64,000 bases of DNA from Rhodobacter sp. (lineage in GTDB: Bacteria; Pseudomonadota; Alphaproteobacteria; Rhodobacterales; Rhodobacteraceae). The stretch covers positions 42,354 to 106,353 of the forward strand of contig JASJCA010000003.1 in NCBI GenBank assembly GCA_030066215.1, in the 5' to 3' direction. Shown piece after piece: positions 35,645 to 44,264 of this stretch (position 1 is the stretch's first letter; each line of letters opens with the position of its first letter). The notes under the pieces are model-generated. The model did not search any database. It worked only from the letters and a program-made list of their open reading frames with translations, and was not told where the DNA came from. A program made the position numbers and the translations under genes.

Positions 35645-36496
35645 TTGACGGTTCTGGACAAGGCCTTCGCGGCCGCGAAAGCGCGGCGCGCGCGCGTGGT
35701 GTTCCCCGAGGCCGACGAGCCGCGCGTCGCCGCCGCCAGCGCCGAGATGCGCGCCGCCGGCCTGGTCGAGCCGGTGCCGCTGGCCGAGACCTCCGACGCC
35801 CATGTCGCCGCCCTGGTCGAGGCGCGCGGTCTGAAAGCGCCGATCGCCCGGCGCATGCTCGCCCGGCCCTTGTACCGTGCCGCGGCGATGGTCGCGGCGG
35901 GCGAGGCCGAGGCGATGGTCGCCGGCGCCGACGCCCCCACCCGCCGGGTGATCGAGGCCGCCAGCATCGGCATCGGGCTGGCCGACGGCGTCGCCACCGT
36001 GTCGTCGTTCTTCCTGATGCTGTTTCCCGGCGGCCGCGAGATGATCTTTGCCGATTGCGCGGTCAACGTGCACCCCGACGCAGGCGAACTGGCCGACATC
36101 GCCCGCGCCTCCGCCGCCTCGGCCGCGGTTCTCTTAGGCAGCGCGCGCCCCGCGCTGTTGTCGTTCTCCACCGGCACCTCGGGCACCGGCGCCTCGGTCG
36201 ACATCGTGCGCGCCGCCGCTGAGGCCACCGGCTTTGCCGGCCCGATCCAGGCCGACGCCGCGCTGAACGCCGCAATCGCGGCGAAAAAGCGTGCCGGGGA
36301 CGGCGACGCCAACGTGCTGATCTTCCCCAGCCTCGATGCCGGCAACATCGCGTACAAGCTGGCGCAAGAGCTTGCCGGCGCCCAGGCCATCGGCCCGTTC
36401 CTGCAGGGCTTTCGCAAACCCGTCTGCGACCTCTCGCGCGGCGCCAGCGTGCCCGACATCGTCGCCGCCACCGCCGTCACCGTCGCCATGGCCTGA
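35645..36496 (+). CDS. pta: Phosphate acetyltransferase
   Basis: The start is TTG 35645, supported by a GGAGGGG site 5 to 6 bp upstream; there is no nearby ATG. The 283 residues are one PTA domain: RVVFPEADEPRVAAASAEMR near the start, EAMVAGADAPTRRVIEAASI, LMLFPGGREMIFADCAVNVH, LSFSTGTSGTGASVDIVRAA and a final PFLQGFRKPVCDLSRGAS. It interconverts acetyl phosphate and acetyl-CoA. It lacks the N-terminal regulatory domain of long Pta proteins. In taurine users it follows Xsc and turns the acetyl phosphate into acetyl-CoA. It is convergent with ackA across a double palindrome. Confidence 0.92.
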   Translation: MTVLDKAFAAAKARRARVVFPEADEPRVAAASAEMRAAGLVEPVPLAETSDAHVAALVEARGLKAPIARRMLARPLYRAAAMVAAGEAEAMVAGADAPTRRVIEAASIGIGLADGVATVSSFFLMLFPGGREMIFADCAVNVHPDAGELADIARASAASAAVLLGSARPALLSFSTGTSGTGASVDIVRAAAEATGFAGPIQADAALNAAIAAKKRAGDGDANVLIFPSLDAGNIAYKLAQELAGAQAIGPFLQGFRKPVCDLSRGASVPDIVAATAVTVAMA

Positions 36497-36504
36497 CGGG
36501 CGCG

Positions 36505-36552
36505 GCCAAGAATTTTCGAAAATTCTTGGCAAAAGTTTTGCAAAACTTTTGC
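36505..36552. terminator. Two overlapping perfect palindromes between pta and ackA
   Basis: The first is 26 bp (36505-36530), half-site GCCAAGAATTTTC followed by its exact complement. The second is 24 bp (36529-36552), half-site GCAAAAGTTTTG followed by its complement. They lie between the convergent stops of pta and ackA, so a bidirectional terminator is the simplest reading. A T-rich loop occurs on both strands. Confidence 0.65.
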
Positions 36553-36560
36553 GCCCCGCA

Positions 36561-37721
36561 TCAGCCGGCCTCCAGCAAGGCCAGTGCGTCCTCGGCGATC
36601 ATGCGCTCCTCCTCGGCCGGCACCACCCAGACGCCCACCTTCGAGGTCTTCGCATGCAGCCGCGGGCCGTTGCGGTGGTTGCCGTCGGGGTCCATCCGCA
36701 CGCCCAGCCATTCCAGGCCGCGCAGGATCCGCGCCCGCACGCCCACCGCATTCTCGCCGATCCCGCCGGTGAAGGCGATGGCGTCGAGGCCCTCGAGCGC
36801 GGCAATCAGCGACCCGGCATGGCGCAGCGACCAATAGCAGAAGTGTTCGACCGCGAAATCGCTGTCGGCGGTATGGTCCAGCACCAGGTTGCGCATGTCC
36901 GACTTGCCGCCCGACAGTCCCAGCAGCCCACTTTCGTGGTTCAGGATCGCCTTGGTCCGGTCCAGCCCGTGATCCTCGACCAGGCGCAAGACCGCATTGG
37001 CGTCGATCCCGCCCGACCGGGTGCCCATGGTCAGCCCGTCGAGCGGCGAATAGCCCATGGTGGTGGCCACCGAGCGGCCGTTGCGGATCGCGCAAAGCGA
37101 GGCGCCGTTGCCGAGGTGGAACGCCAAGAGGCGCGAGGGCAGGGGCGCGCCCGACACCTCCGGCAGGCGGCGGACCAGCGAGGCGTAGCTCAGCCCGTGA
37201 AAGCCGTAGCGCCGCATGCCCTTGGTCTCCATCATCTTCGGGATCGCGTAGCGAGTGGCGACGTCGGGGTTGGTGGCGTGAAAGGCGGTGTCGAAACTGG
37301 CGAATTGCGGCAGGTCCGGCGCGGCCTCCGCCAGGGCCTCGATGGCGGCCAGATTGTGCGGATTGTGGAGCGGCGCGAGCGGCGTGCACGACGCGATCTC
37401 GGCGAGGTTCTCGGGCGTCAGCCGCACCGGTATTGACAGGTGCCGCCCGCCATGCACCACCCGATGCGCCGCCGCCCGCAGCCCCTGCGGCGTGACACCG
37501 GCGCGGCGCAGCGCGGTCAGAACCGCCGCCAGAGCCGCCTTGTGGTCGATGAACGGCATCTCGCTACGCACGCCGTCGATCTCCAGAAACGAGGCGCCGC
37601 CGATCCCTGCGGCGATGCCGCGATGCGCCTCGGCCAGGCCCGCGTCGAAGACCGCGAACTTGATCGACGACGAGCCTGCGTTCAGGACCAGGATGCCGCC
37701 GGCCTCAGCCACTGCCGGCAC
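36561..37721 (-). CDS. ackA: Acetate kinase
   Basis: The 386 residues start at GTG 37721 (a second GTG at 37712 is possible). ASKHA-kinase landmarks are LVLNAGSSSIKFAVFD at residue 11, AHRVVHGGRH near residue 84, FDTAFHATNP, RRYGFHGLSYASLVRR, AFHLGNGASLCAIRNGRSV, TMGYSPLDGLTMGTRSGGID and FTGGIGENAVGVRARI. These cover the catalytic Asp, Arg and the nucleotide site. It converts acetyl phosphate and ADP to acetate and ATP. It lies 39 bp downstream of xsc on the same strand, so acetyl phosphate from taurine may be split between ATP production and acetyl-CoA (via pta). Confidence 0.93.
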   Translation of the reverse strand: MPAVAEAGGILVLNAGSSSIKFAVFDAGLAEAHRGIAAGIGGASFLEIDGVRSEMPFIDHKAALAAVLTALRRAGVTPQGLRAAAHRVVHGGRHLSIPVRLTPENLAEIASCTPLAPLHNPHNLAAIEALAEAAPDLPQFASFDTAFHATNPDVATRYAIPKMMETKGMRRYGFHGLSYASLVRRLPEVSGAPLPSRLLAFHLGNGASLCAIRNGRSVATTMGYSPLDGLTMGTRSGGIDANAVLRLVEDHGLDRTKAILNHESGLLGLSGGKSDMRNLVLDHTADSDFAVEHFCYWSLRHAGSLIAALEGLDAIAFTGGIGENAVGVRARILRGLEWLGVRMDPDGNHRNGPRLHAKTSKVGVWVVPAEEERMIAEDALALLEAG

Positions 37722-37760
37722 CCGCCGCCCCGGCGCGGGGGGCCAAAGGACGGGGTGTCC

Positions 37761-39533
37761 TCACACCGCCTGCGGCCGCATGTCACCCGGGTCGATCCCC
37801 GCCACGGCCACCGGCGCCTTCATCGCGTCGCGGCGGAACGGCTCGCCCAGCTCCTGGTTGATCATCGCCTCGATCAGCGTCGTGGTGCCGGTGTTTTGGT
37901 CCTTGATCGCCTGGTTCAGCGCATCGGTCAGCGCGTCCATCGTGCGCGCCACCACGCCCTTCAGCCCGCAGGCCTCGGCGATCCGTGCATAGCTCACGCC
38001 GTCGTCGAGCTCGGTGCCCACGAAGTTGTCGGCGTACCACAGTGTCGAGTTCCGCTTCTCGGCGCCCCACTGGTAGTTGCGGAACACGATCATGGTGATC
38101 GCCGGCCATTCCGGCCGCCCGATCGCCGTCAGCTCGGTCACCGCGATGCCGAAGGCGCCGTCGCCGGCAAAGCCCACGACCGGCGTGTCCGGGCAGCCGA
38201 TCTTGGCGCCGACGATCGACGGCAGGCCATAGCCGCATGGCCCGAAGAGCCCGGGTGCCAAATATTTCCGCCCCGCCTCGAAGGTCGGGTAGGCGTTGCC
38301 GATGGCGCAGTTGTTGCCGATATCGGACGAGATGATCGCCTCTTTCGGCAGCGCCGCTTGGATCGCGCGCCAGGCCATGCGCGGCGACATCCAGTCCGGC
38401 TTGGCATCCCGCGCGCGCTGGTTCCAAGTGGTGCCGGGGTCGTCGTCCTCGTGATCCATCGACGACAGCTGCTGCGCCCAGGCCGACTTGGTCTGCGCGA
38501 TGGCGGCCTTGCGCGCCTCGCGCCCGGTGTCGCCGGCGCCGTCCGACAGCCGCGCCAGCAGCGCCTCGGCCACCTTGCGCGCATCGCCCACGATCCCCAC
38601 CGCGACCGACTTGGTCAGCCCGATCCGGTCGGGGTTGATGTCGACCTGGATGATCCTGGCGTCCTTCGGCCAGTAATCCAGCCCATAGCCCGGCAGCGTC
38701 GAGAACGGGTTCAGCCGCGTGCCCAGGCACAGCACCACGTCGGCCCGTTTGATCAGCTCCATCCCCGCCTTCGACCCGTTGTACCCCAAGGGCCCGGCGA
38801 ACAATGGATGCGAGCCCGGGAATGCGTCGTTGTGCTGATAGCCCACGCAGACCGGGGCATCGAGCCGCTCCGCCAGCGCCATCGAGGCCGGGATCGCGCC
38901 CCCCAGCACGACGCCCGCACCGTTCAAGATCACCGGAAACGCCGCCTCCGACAGCAGCGCCGCTGCCTCTGCCAAAGCCGCCTCGCCGCCCGCCGGCCGC
39001 TCGAACTCCACCATCGCCGGCAGCTCGATATCGACGACCTGGGTCCAGAAATCCCGCGGCATGTTGATCTGCGCCGGCGCGCTCGCCCGCTTGGCGTTTA
39101 GGATCACCCGGTTCAGCACCTCGGCCACGCGGGAGGCGTCGCGCACCTCCTCCTGATAAGCCACCATGTCCTCGAACAGCTTCATCTGCTCGACTTCCTG
39201 AAACCCGCCCTGGCCGATGGTCTTGTTCGCCGCCTGCGGGGTCACCAGCAAGAGCGGCGTGTGGTTCCAATAGGCCGTCTTTACCGCAGTGACGAAATTG
39301 GTGATGCCCGGCCCGTTCTGCGCGATCATCATCGACATCTTGCCCGAGGCGCGCGTGTAACCATCGGCCATCATTCCGCCCGAGCCCTCGTGCGCGCAGT
39401 CCCAAAATGTGATCCCCGCCTTCGGAAACAGATCCGAAATCGGCATGAAGGCCGAGCCGATGATCCCGAAGGCATGTTCGATCCCATGCTGCTGCAGGAC
39501 CTTCACAAAGGCCTCTTCCGTCGTCATTTTCAT
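37761..39533 (-). CDS. xsc: Sulfoacetaldehyde acetyltransferase
   Basis: ATG 39533 (MKMTTEEAFVKVLQQHGI) gives 590 residues, the usual Xsc length. It is a thiamine-diphosphate enzyme: the activating Glu is in CAHEGSGGMMADGYTRA near residue 51, and the cofactor motif GDGAFGIAVTE continues to FRNYQWG near residue 475. PQAANKTIGQGGFQEVEQM and NNCAIGNAYPTF are typical of Xsc rather than acetolactate synthase. It converts sulfoacetaldehyde and phosphate to acetyl phosphate and sulfite. Tpa, which makes sulfoacetaldehyde from taurine, is encoded upstream on the same strand, and ackA and pta lie downstream. A 297-bp gap separates xsc from the upstream acetyltransferase. Confidence 0.94.
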   Translation of the reverse strand: MKMTTEEAFVKVLQQHGIEHAFGIIGSAFMPISDLFPKAGITFWDCAHEGSGGMMADGYTRASGKMSMMIAQNGPGITNFVTAVKTAYWNHTPLLLVTPQAANKTIGQGGFQEVEQMKLFEDMVAYQEEVRDASRVAEVLNRVILNAKRASAPAQINMPRDFWTQVVDIELPAMVEFERPAGGEAALAEAAALLSEAAFPVILNGAGVVLGGAIPASMALAERLDAPVCVGYQHNDAFPGSHPLFAGPLGYNGSKAGMELIKRADVVLCLGTRLNPFSTLPGYGLDYWPKDARIIQVDINPDRIGLTKSVAVGIVGDARKVAEALLARLSDGAGDTGREARKAAIAQTKSAWAQQLSSMDHEDDDPGTTWNQRARDAKPDWMSPRMAWRAIQAALPKEAIISSDIGNNCAIGNAYPTFEAGRKYLAPGLFGPCGYGLPSIVGAKIGCPDTPVVGFAGDGAFGIAVTELTAIGRPEWPAITMIVFRNYQWGAEKRNSTLWYADNFVGTELDDGVSYARIAEACGLKGVVARTMDALTDALNQAIKDQNTGTTTLIEAMINQELGEPFRRDAMKAPVAVAGIDPGDMRPQAV

Positions 39534-39650
39534 TCGCAAAACCTCCCTGCCGTGCCACGCACGGGCGCGAATCCCAATGGCCGCTCTACACCAGTGCCCC
39601 GGCACCGCCAAGTGCGCCCGTCCCCGGCCAAAGCCCGATACCGCCCCGGA

Positions 39651-39680
39651 TCTTCTTCTCGTCAGAAATACGCCGGGGGT
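39651..39680. other. Recurring intergenic motif, copy B
   Basis: TCTTCTTCTCGTC followed by AGAAATACGCCGGGGG, in the gap upstream of xsc. It closely resembles the sequence at 34071-34097. No gene is seen in 39534-39830. Confidence 0.45.
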
Positions 39681-39830
39681 TTGGGGGCGTCGTCCATTGG
39701 TCGCTCGGAGTTGCCGGTGGTGCGCCATTGGTTCGAGACCCACCGGCGACGGCGCAACCAAGGACGACCCCCAATCACCGCGGCCGCCGCAGGCGGGCGC
39801 AACAGAACCGGCGTGCCGCAGGCACACAAT

Positions 39831-40421
39831 TCAACAGCTCGCCCGCCCCAGCCGGAACGCGAGATTGGCCTTCACCGCCGGCCATTCGCCGGCGATCACC
39901 GAATAGACGGCCGTGTCGCGCAGCGTGCCGTTCGCCAAAACCATATGGTTGCGCAGCACGCCGTCGAGCTTCGCCCCGAGCCGCTCGATCGCCCGGCGGC
40001 TCTGCAGGTTCATCTCGTGGGTGCGAAACTCCACCGCGATGCAGTCCAGCACCTCGAACGCATGGGTCAAAAGCATCAGCTTGCATTCGGTGTTCAGCGG
40101 CGTCCGCTGCACGGCCTTGCGGTACCAGGTGCTGCCGATCTCGACCCGATGGGCCTCGGCGTCGATGTTCATATACGTGGTCATGCCCACCGCGCGGCCG
40201 CCCGGATCGAGTACCGCAAACGGCAGCATCGAGCCCGCCGCCATCAGCCCCAGCCGCCGCTCGATCTCCTCCGATACTTGCTGAGGCGCCGGCACCGTCG
40301 TGTACCACAGCGTGTGCAGATCGCCGTCCGCCACCGCCTCGGCCAGATCGCGCGCGTGGTCAGTCCGCAGCATCTCCAGCACCGCGTGTTGGCCGTTCAG
40401 GGTGACCGGAGAGGGCCACAC
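39831..40421 (-). CDS. GNAT family N-acetyltransferase (RimJ/RimL-like)
   Basis: It starts with GTG 40421, 1 bp after the tpa stop region, and encodes 196 residues (WPSPVTLNGQHAVLEMLRTD). LPFAVLDPGGRAVGMTTYMN is the GNAT strand pair. RVEIGSTWYRKAVQRTPLNT with the following helix LMLLTHAFEVLDCIAVEFRT covers the acetyl-CoA site. NLQSRRAIERLGAKLDGVLR is typical of RimJ/RimL relatives. It probably acetylates an amino group on a protein or small molecule. Tight spacing with tpa suggests cotranscription, but a role in taurine use is not evident. Confidence 0.85.
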   Translation of the reverse strand: MWPSPVTLNGQHAVLEMLRTDHARDLAEAVADGDLHTLWYTTVPAPQQVSEEIERRLGLMAAGSMLPFAVLDPGGRAVGMTTYMNIDAEAHRVEIGSTWYRKAVQRTPLNTECKLMLLTHAFEVLDCIAVEFRTHEMNLQSRRAIERLGAKLDGVLRNHMVLANGTLRDTAVYSVIAGEWPAVKANLAFRLGRASC

Positions 40422-40422
40422 C

Positions 40423-41814
40423 TCAGCCGAACACCCGGGTCAGCGCCTCATCCACTGCGCTCGTGATCGCGTCGATGTCATCGGCCGTGGCGATCAGCGC
40501 CGGTGAGAAACACAGCGTGTTGTTGAAGCCCGGGACCGAGCGGTTGGTGACCCCGATGATCACGCCTTGCGCGTTGCACTCGGCCACCACCTTCTGCGCC
40601 AGGGCCTCGGCCACTGGCTCGCGGGTGTCGCGGCTAGCCACCAGCTCGGCGCCGACGAAAAGCCCCTTGCCACGCACCTCGCCGATCACCGCATGCCGCG
40701 ACGCCAGCTCTTCGAGGTTCGCGATCATGCGTTCGCCCATCGCGACCGTGTTCTCCAGCAAGCCCTCGTCCTCGATGATCCGCATATTCTCCAGCGCCGC
40801 CGCCGGGCCCGCGGTGCAGCCGCCGAAGGTCGAGATGTCGCGGAAATAGTCCATCGGGTCCCCGGCATCTTCCTTGAACGCCTCGAACACCGCCTCGGTC
40901 GTCACCAGACAGGCGATCGCGGCATAGCCCGACGCGACCCCCTTCGCCATCGTCACCATATCCGGCTCCACGCCGTAGTTCTGATAGCCGAACCAGGTGC
41001 CCGTCCGGCCCACGCCGCAGACCACCTCGTCGATATGCAGCAGCACGTCGTATTGCCGGCAGATCTCCTGCACCCGCTCCCAGTAACCCTCGGGCGGCAC
41101 GATCACGCCGCCGCCCGCCGTCACCGGCTCCAGGCACAGCGCGCCGACCGTCTCGGGGCCTTCGCGCAGGATCACCTTCTCGATCTCGTTCGCCGCGAAC
41201 ACGCCGTAGGGCTCCGTCGACGGGTCCCATTCCCCTTGTGCGCGGTACTCCAGGCAATGCGGCACCCTCACGAAACCGGGCGTGAACGGCCCGTACTGCG
41301 CATTGCGCTCGTCCTGCCCGCCGGCTGACAGCGCGGTGATCGTGGTGCCGTGGTAATCCCGGTCGCGATAGAGGATCTTGTGCTTCTTGCCGCCGTAGCG
41401 TTTGTGCGCGATCTGGCGCACCATCTTGAACGCCTTCTCGTTCGCTTCCGAGCCTGAGTTCGTATAGTAGACCCGGCTCATCCCCGGCATCTTCTCGATC
41501 AGCTTCTCGGCGAACAAGGCCCCCGGCACCGACCCCGCCGCGCCGGCGAAATAGTTCATCTTGACCAGCTGATCGTAGACCGCCCGCGCGATCTCTTCGC
41601 GCCCGTAGCCCACATTGACGGTCCAGACCCCGCCAGAGACCGCATCGATGTGCTCCTTGCCCTTGGCGTCCCAGACCCTGAGCCCCTTGCCCTCGATGAT
41701 CACCCGAGGGTCCGCTGTTTCGAAGGGTTTGTGCTGGATCAGGTGGTGCCAGACATGGGCGCGGTCGGCCTCGACCACATGGCTGATGTCGTTGGGCGAA
41801 AGCGTCGGGATCAT
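40423..41814 (-). CDS. tpa: Taurine:pyruvate aminotransferase
   Basis: ATG 41814 (MIPTLSPNDISHVVEADR) gives 463 residues, normal for this class III, fold-type I aminotransferase. YYTNSGSEANEKAFKMVRQI near residue 117 binds the PLP phosphate, HIDEVVCGVGRTGTWFGYQN near residue 258 supplies the PLP Asp, and the Schiff-base lysine is in MVTMAKGVASGYAAI near residue 289. WDAKGKEHIDAVSGGVWTVN near residue 50 is characteristic of Tpa-type enzymes. It transfers the amino group of taurine to pyruvate, giving sulfoacetaldehyde and alanine. The presence of xsc in the same gene run makes taurine the likely substrate. No alanine dehydrogenase or taurine transporter is in the window. Confidence 0.9.
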   Translation of the reverse strand: MIPTLSPNDISHVVEADRAHVWHHLIQHKPFETADPRVIIEGKGLRVWDAKGKEHIDAVSGGVWTVNVGYGREEIARAVYDQLVKMNYFAGAAGSVPGALFAEKLIEKMPGMSRVYYTNSGSEANEKAFKMVRQIAHKRYGGKKHKILYRDRDYHGTTITALSAGGQDERNAQYGPFTPGFVRVPHCLEYRAQGEWDPSTEPYGVFAANEIEKVILREGPETVGALCLEPVTAGGGVIVPPEGYWERVQEICRQYDVLLHIDEVVCGVGRTGTWFGYQNYGVEPDMVTMAKGVASGYAAIACLVTTEAVFEAFKEDAGDPMDYFRDISTFGGCTAGPAAALENMRIIEDEGLLENTVAMGERMIANLEELASRHAVIGEVRGKGLFVGAELVASRDTREPVAEALAQKVVAECNAQGVIIGVTNRSVPGFNNTLCFSPALIATADDIDAITSAVDEALTRVFG

Positions 41815-42059
41815 CGGGCCCTCCTCTGGCGCGTTGAACCACGTCGCCACAGCATAGAACCGCGCCGCGCGCAAGGGCTAGTGCTGCCATGCGCCGGCCT
41901 GAAGATAATCTCGCCGCCCCGTACAGTATCCACCGCGGCCGAGGGTCCGGTCGTTAGTTCACCCGCTCGGACTCTAAGCCTGCGTCACCGCCTCCGGTCG
42001 TTCCAACGCGATTTCGACGGTGCTCCGACGCCCTTCCGATCCGCGTTGCTGCGCTGCAG

Positions 42060-42092
42060 TACTGACGTAATACCGACGTGATACCGACGTTT
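42060..42092 (+). promoter_or_regulatory. Three 11-bp direct repeats upstream of paaA
   Basis: TACTGACGTAA, TACCGACGTGA and TACCGACGTTT follow one another at an exact 11-bp period, one helical turn. They lie about 130 bp upstream of paaA and may be operators for a regulator bound on one face of the DNA. Confidence 0.5.
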
Positions 42093-42112
42093 TGCAGACA
42101 CCGTGATTTCCC

Positions 42113-42148
42113 GTTACATATTCTTAGGCGATAGCTAAGATGTGTAAC
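42113..42148. promoter_or_regulatory. Inverted repeat upstream of the paa promoter
   Basis: GTTACATATTCTTAG and CTAAGATGTGTAAC are near-perfect inverted repeats around a 7-bp centre. The dyad ends 8 bp before the -35 box, a normal place for an operator of a TetR-type or similar dimeric regulator. Confidence 0.55.
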
Positions 42149-42155
42149 ATTTAAA

Positions 42156-42184
42156 TTGCCGATCTGCCCCAAATTCGCTACACT
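42156..42184 (+). promoter_or_regulatory. Likely promoter of paaABCDE
   Basis: TTGCCG (42156-42161), a 17-bp spacer, and TACACT (42179-42184) form a good sigma-70-type promoter. The paaA ATG is 37 bp further, with AGAAGGA 9 bp before it. The whole gap 41815-42220 has no gene. Confidence 0.65.
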
Positions 42185-42220
42185 CCAAGAACTGGCGCTT
42201 CCGTAGAAGGACCCTTGCAG

Positions 42221-43210
42221 ATGTACGCTCAGATGGTGAAATCCACCGGCAAGGGCCTGAAATCGCGCAAGGAAATGACGCCCGAAGAAGGCCGGTTCCA
42301 GGACCGCATCGACGCCGGCGAAAAGATCGAGCCGAAAGATTGGATGCCGGACGGCTACCGTCAGACCCTGATCCGCCAGATCGGCCAGCACGCGCATTCC
42401 GAAATCGTTGGCCAGCTTCCCGAAGGCAACTGGATCACCCGCGCCCCCACGCTGTCTAGAAAGCTGATTTTGTTGGCAAAAGTCCAGGACGAGGCGGGCC
42501 ACGGCCTGTATCTCTACTGCGCCGCCGAGACCCTCGGCGTCAGCCGCGACGAGCTGACCGAAGCGCTCCACACCGGCCGCATGAAATACAGCTCGATTTT
42601 CAACTATCCGACGCTGACCTGGGCCGATATCGGCGCCATCGGCTGGCTCGTCGACGGCGCCGCGATCATGAACCAGGTGCCTCTGCAGCGCACGTCCTAC
42701 GGGCCCTACGCCCGGGCTATGGTGCGGATTTGCAAGGAAGAATCCTTCCATCAGCGCCAGGGCTACGACATCATGATGAAGATGGCGAACGGCACCGAAG
42801 CGCAGCGCGCCATGGCCCAGGACGCGCTGAACCGGTTCTGGTACCCTTCGCTGATGATGTTCGGCCCGTCGGACAAGGACAGCGTGCATTCCGCCCAGTC
42901 GATGGCCTGGAAGATCAAGATCAACACCAACGACGAACTGCGCCAGAAATTCGTCGACCAGACGGTGCCTCAAGCCGAGTATCTGGGCCTTACGATCCCG
43001 GATAACGATCTGAAATACAACAAAAAAACTGGCCACTACGAGTTTTCCGACCCCGACTGGACCGAGTTCTTCGAGGTGCTGAAGGGCAACGGCCCGTGCA
43101 ACCGCGAGCGCCTCGGCGCTCGGGTGAAGGCCTGGGACGACGGCGCCTGGGTCCGCGACGGGTTGATGGCCCACGCCGTCAAGCACTCCGCCAAAATCGC
43201 CGCCGAATAA
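42221..43210 (+). CDS. paaA: Ring 1,2-phenylacetyl-CoA epoxidase, catalytic subunit PaaA
   Basis: ATG 42221 ([20 protein letters not shown]) has AGAAGGA 9 bp upstream; the earlier TTG at 42215 is only 3 bp from that site and is rejected. The 329 residues form a diiron ferritin-like protein. The iron-binding motifs are [14 protein letters not shown] near residue 90 and [15 protein letters not shown] near residue 172, each with an E-x-x-H. PaaA with PaaC, PaaB, PaaD and PaaE adds oxygen across the aromatic ring of phenylacetyl-CoA. It is the first gene of the operon behind a clear promoter. Confidence 0.96.
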   Translation: MYAQMVKSTGKGLKSRKEMTPEEGRFQDRIDAGEKIEPKDWMPDGYRQTLIRQIGQHAHSEIVGQLPEGNWITRAPTLSRKLILLAKVQDEAGHGLYLYCAAETLGVSRDELTEALHTGRMKYSSIFNYPTLTWADIGAIGWLVDGAAIMNQVPLQRTSYGPYARAMVRICKEESFHQRQGYDIMMKMANGTEAQRAMAQDALNRFWYPSLMMFGPSDKDSVHSAQSMAWKIKINTNDELRQKFVDQTVPQAEYLGLTIPDNDLKYNKKTGHYEFSDPDWTEFFEVLKGNGPCNRERLGARVKAWDDGAWVRDGLMAHAVKHSAKIAAE

Positions 43211-43219
43211 GGTGTTGAA

Positions 43220-43504
43220 ATGACAAGAGAATTGCCCCTCTGGGAGGTCTTCATCCGTGGCCAGCACGGGCTGAACCACCGCCATGTGGGCTCGCTCCAT
43301 GCATCGGACGCCGAGATGGCGATCCTCAACGCCCGCGACGTCTATACCCGCCGCAACGAGGGCGTCTCGATCTGGGTCGTCAAATCCTCCGACATCACCG
43401 CCTCCGCCCCCTCCGATAAGGGCCCGCTTTTCGAGCCCTCGAACGACAAGGTCTACCGCCACCCGACCTTCTTCGACATCCCCGACGACGTGGGGGCGAT
43501 GTGA
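43220..43504 (+). CDS. paaB: Phenylacetyl-CoA epoxidase subunit PaaB
   Basis: The 94 residues start MTRELPLWEVFIRGQHGLNH at ATG 43220. LPLWEVFIRGQHGLNHRHVG is the conserved PaaB start, and NARDVYTRRNEGVSIWVVKS and DVGAM at the end are also typical. PaaB is a small structural subunit that helps hold two catalytic PaaAC units together. It lies 9 bp after paaA and 1 bp before paaC. Confidence 0.95.
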   Translation: MTRELPLWEVFIRGQHGLNHRHVGSLHASDAEMAILNARDVYTRRNEGVSIWVVKSSDITASAPSDKGPLFEPSNDKVYRHPTFFDIPDDVGAM

Positions 43505-43505
43505 G

Positions 43506-44264
43506 ATGACGCAGCAAGAGGCGCTGTTCGAGTTCCTGCTAAGGCTCGGCGATACAACGCTAATCCTCGGCCACCGGGTGAGCGAATGGTGTGGTCACGG
43601 GCCGGTGCTCGAGGAAGACATCGCGCTGGCCAACACCGCGCTGGACCTCATCGGCCAGACCCAATTGTGGCTCGGTCTCGCCGCCGAGGTCGAGGGAAAG
43701 GGCCGCACCGCGGACGACCTCGCCTATCACCGTGACGCCTGGGACTTCCGCAACCTGCTGATCGCCGAGCGCCCCAATGGCGATTTCGGGCACACCATCA
43801 TGCGTCAGTTCCTCTACGACGCCTGGTCCAGCCTGATACTTTTCCGCCTTTCGGGCTCGACAGACCCCGGCATTGCCGCCATCGCCCAGAAGGCCGGCAA
43901 GGAGGTCACCTATCATCTGGAACGCTCCGCCGACCTCTGTATCCGCCTGGGCGACGGGACCGAAGAAAGCCACCGCCGCATGCAGGATGCGCTCGACGCA
44001 CTTTGGCCCTATACCGGCGAGATGTTCCTCGGCGACGACGCCGACGCGGTGTTGGTCGAGACCGGAATCGCCCCCGACCCGGACGATCTGCGCGCCGACT
44101 GGGACGCCACCGTGTCGCGCCTGGAATCCGAGGGCACGCTGACGCTTCCCGACAGCAGCTTCGCCCAGACCGGCGGCAAGACCGGGCGGCACAGCGAACA
44201 TCTGGGATATATCCTGGCCGAGATGCAGTGGCTGCAGCGCGCCTATCCCGGAGCCACGTGGTGA
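43506..44264 (+). CDS. paaC: Phenylacetyl-CoA epoxidase structural subunit PaaC
   Basis: ATG 43506 gives 252 residues (MTQQEALFEFLLRLGDTTLI). It is a ferritin-like protein homologous to PaaA but without a full diiron site, as usual for PaaC. Typical segments are LGHRVSEWCGHGPVLEEDIA, YHRDAWDFRNLLIAERPNGD, KEVTYHLERSADLCIRLGDG and TGRHSEHLGYILAEMQWLQR at the end. PaaC stabilises PaaA. The stop overlaps the paaD GTG by 4 bp. Confidence 0.95.
   Translation: MTQQEALFEFLLRLGDTTLILGHRVSEWCGHGPVLEEDIALANTALDLIGQTQLWLGLAAEVEGKGRTADDLAYHRDAWDFRNLLIAERPNGDFGHTIMRQFLYDAWSSLILFRLSGSTDPGIAAIAQKAGKEVTYHLERSADLCIRLGDGTEESHRRMQDALDALWPYTGEMFLGDDADAVLVETGIAPDPDDLRADWDATVSRLESEGTLTLPDSSFAQTGGKTGRHSEHLGYILAEMQWLQRAYPGATW

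Noticed and set aside
37761..39533. Acetolactate synthase instead of Xsc
   Set aside because: Context with Tpa, Pta and AckA and Xsc-like motifs such as NNCAIGNAYPTF favour sulfoacetaldehyde acetyltransferase.
41954..43462. 502-residue minus-strand open frame
   Set aside because: Antisense to paaA and paaB, which are certain, and reads over their promoter.
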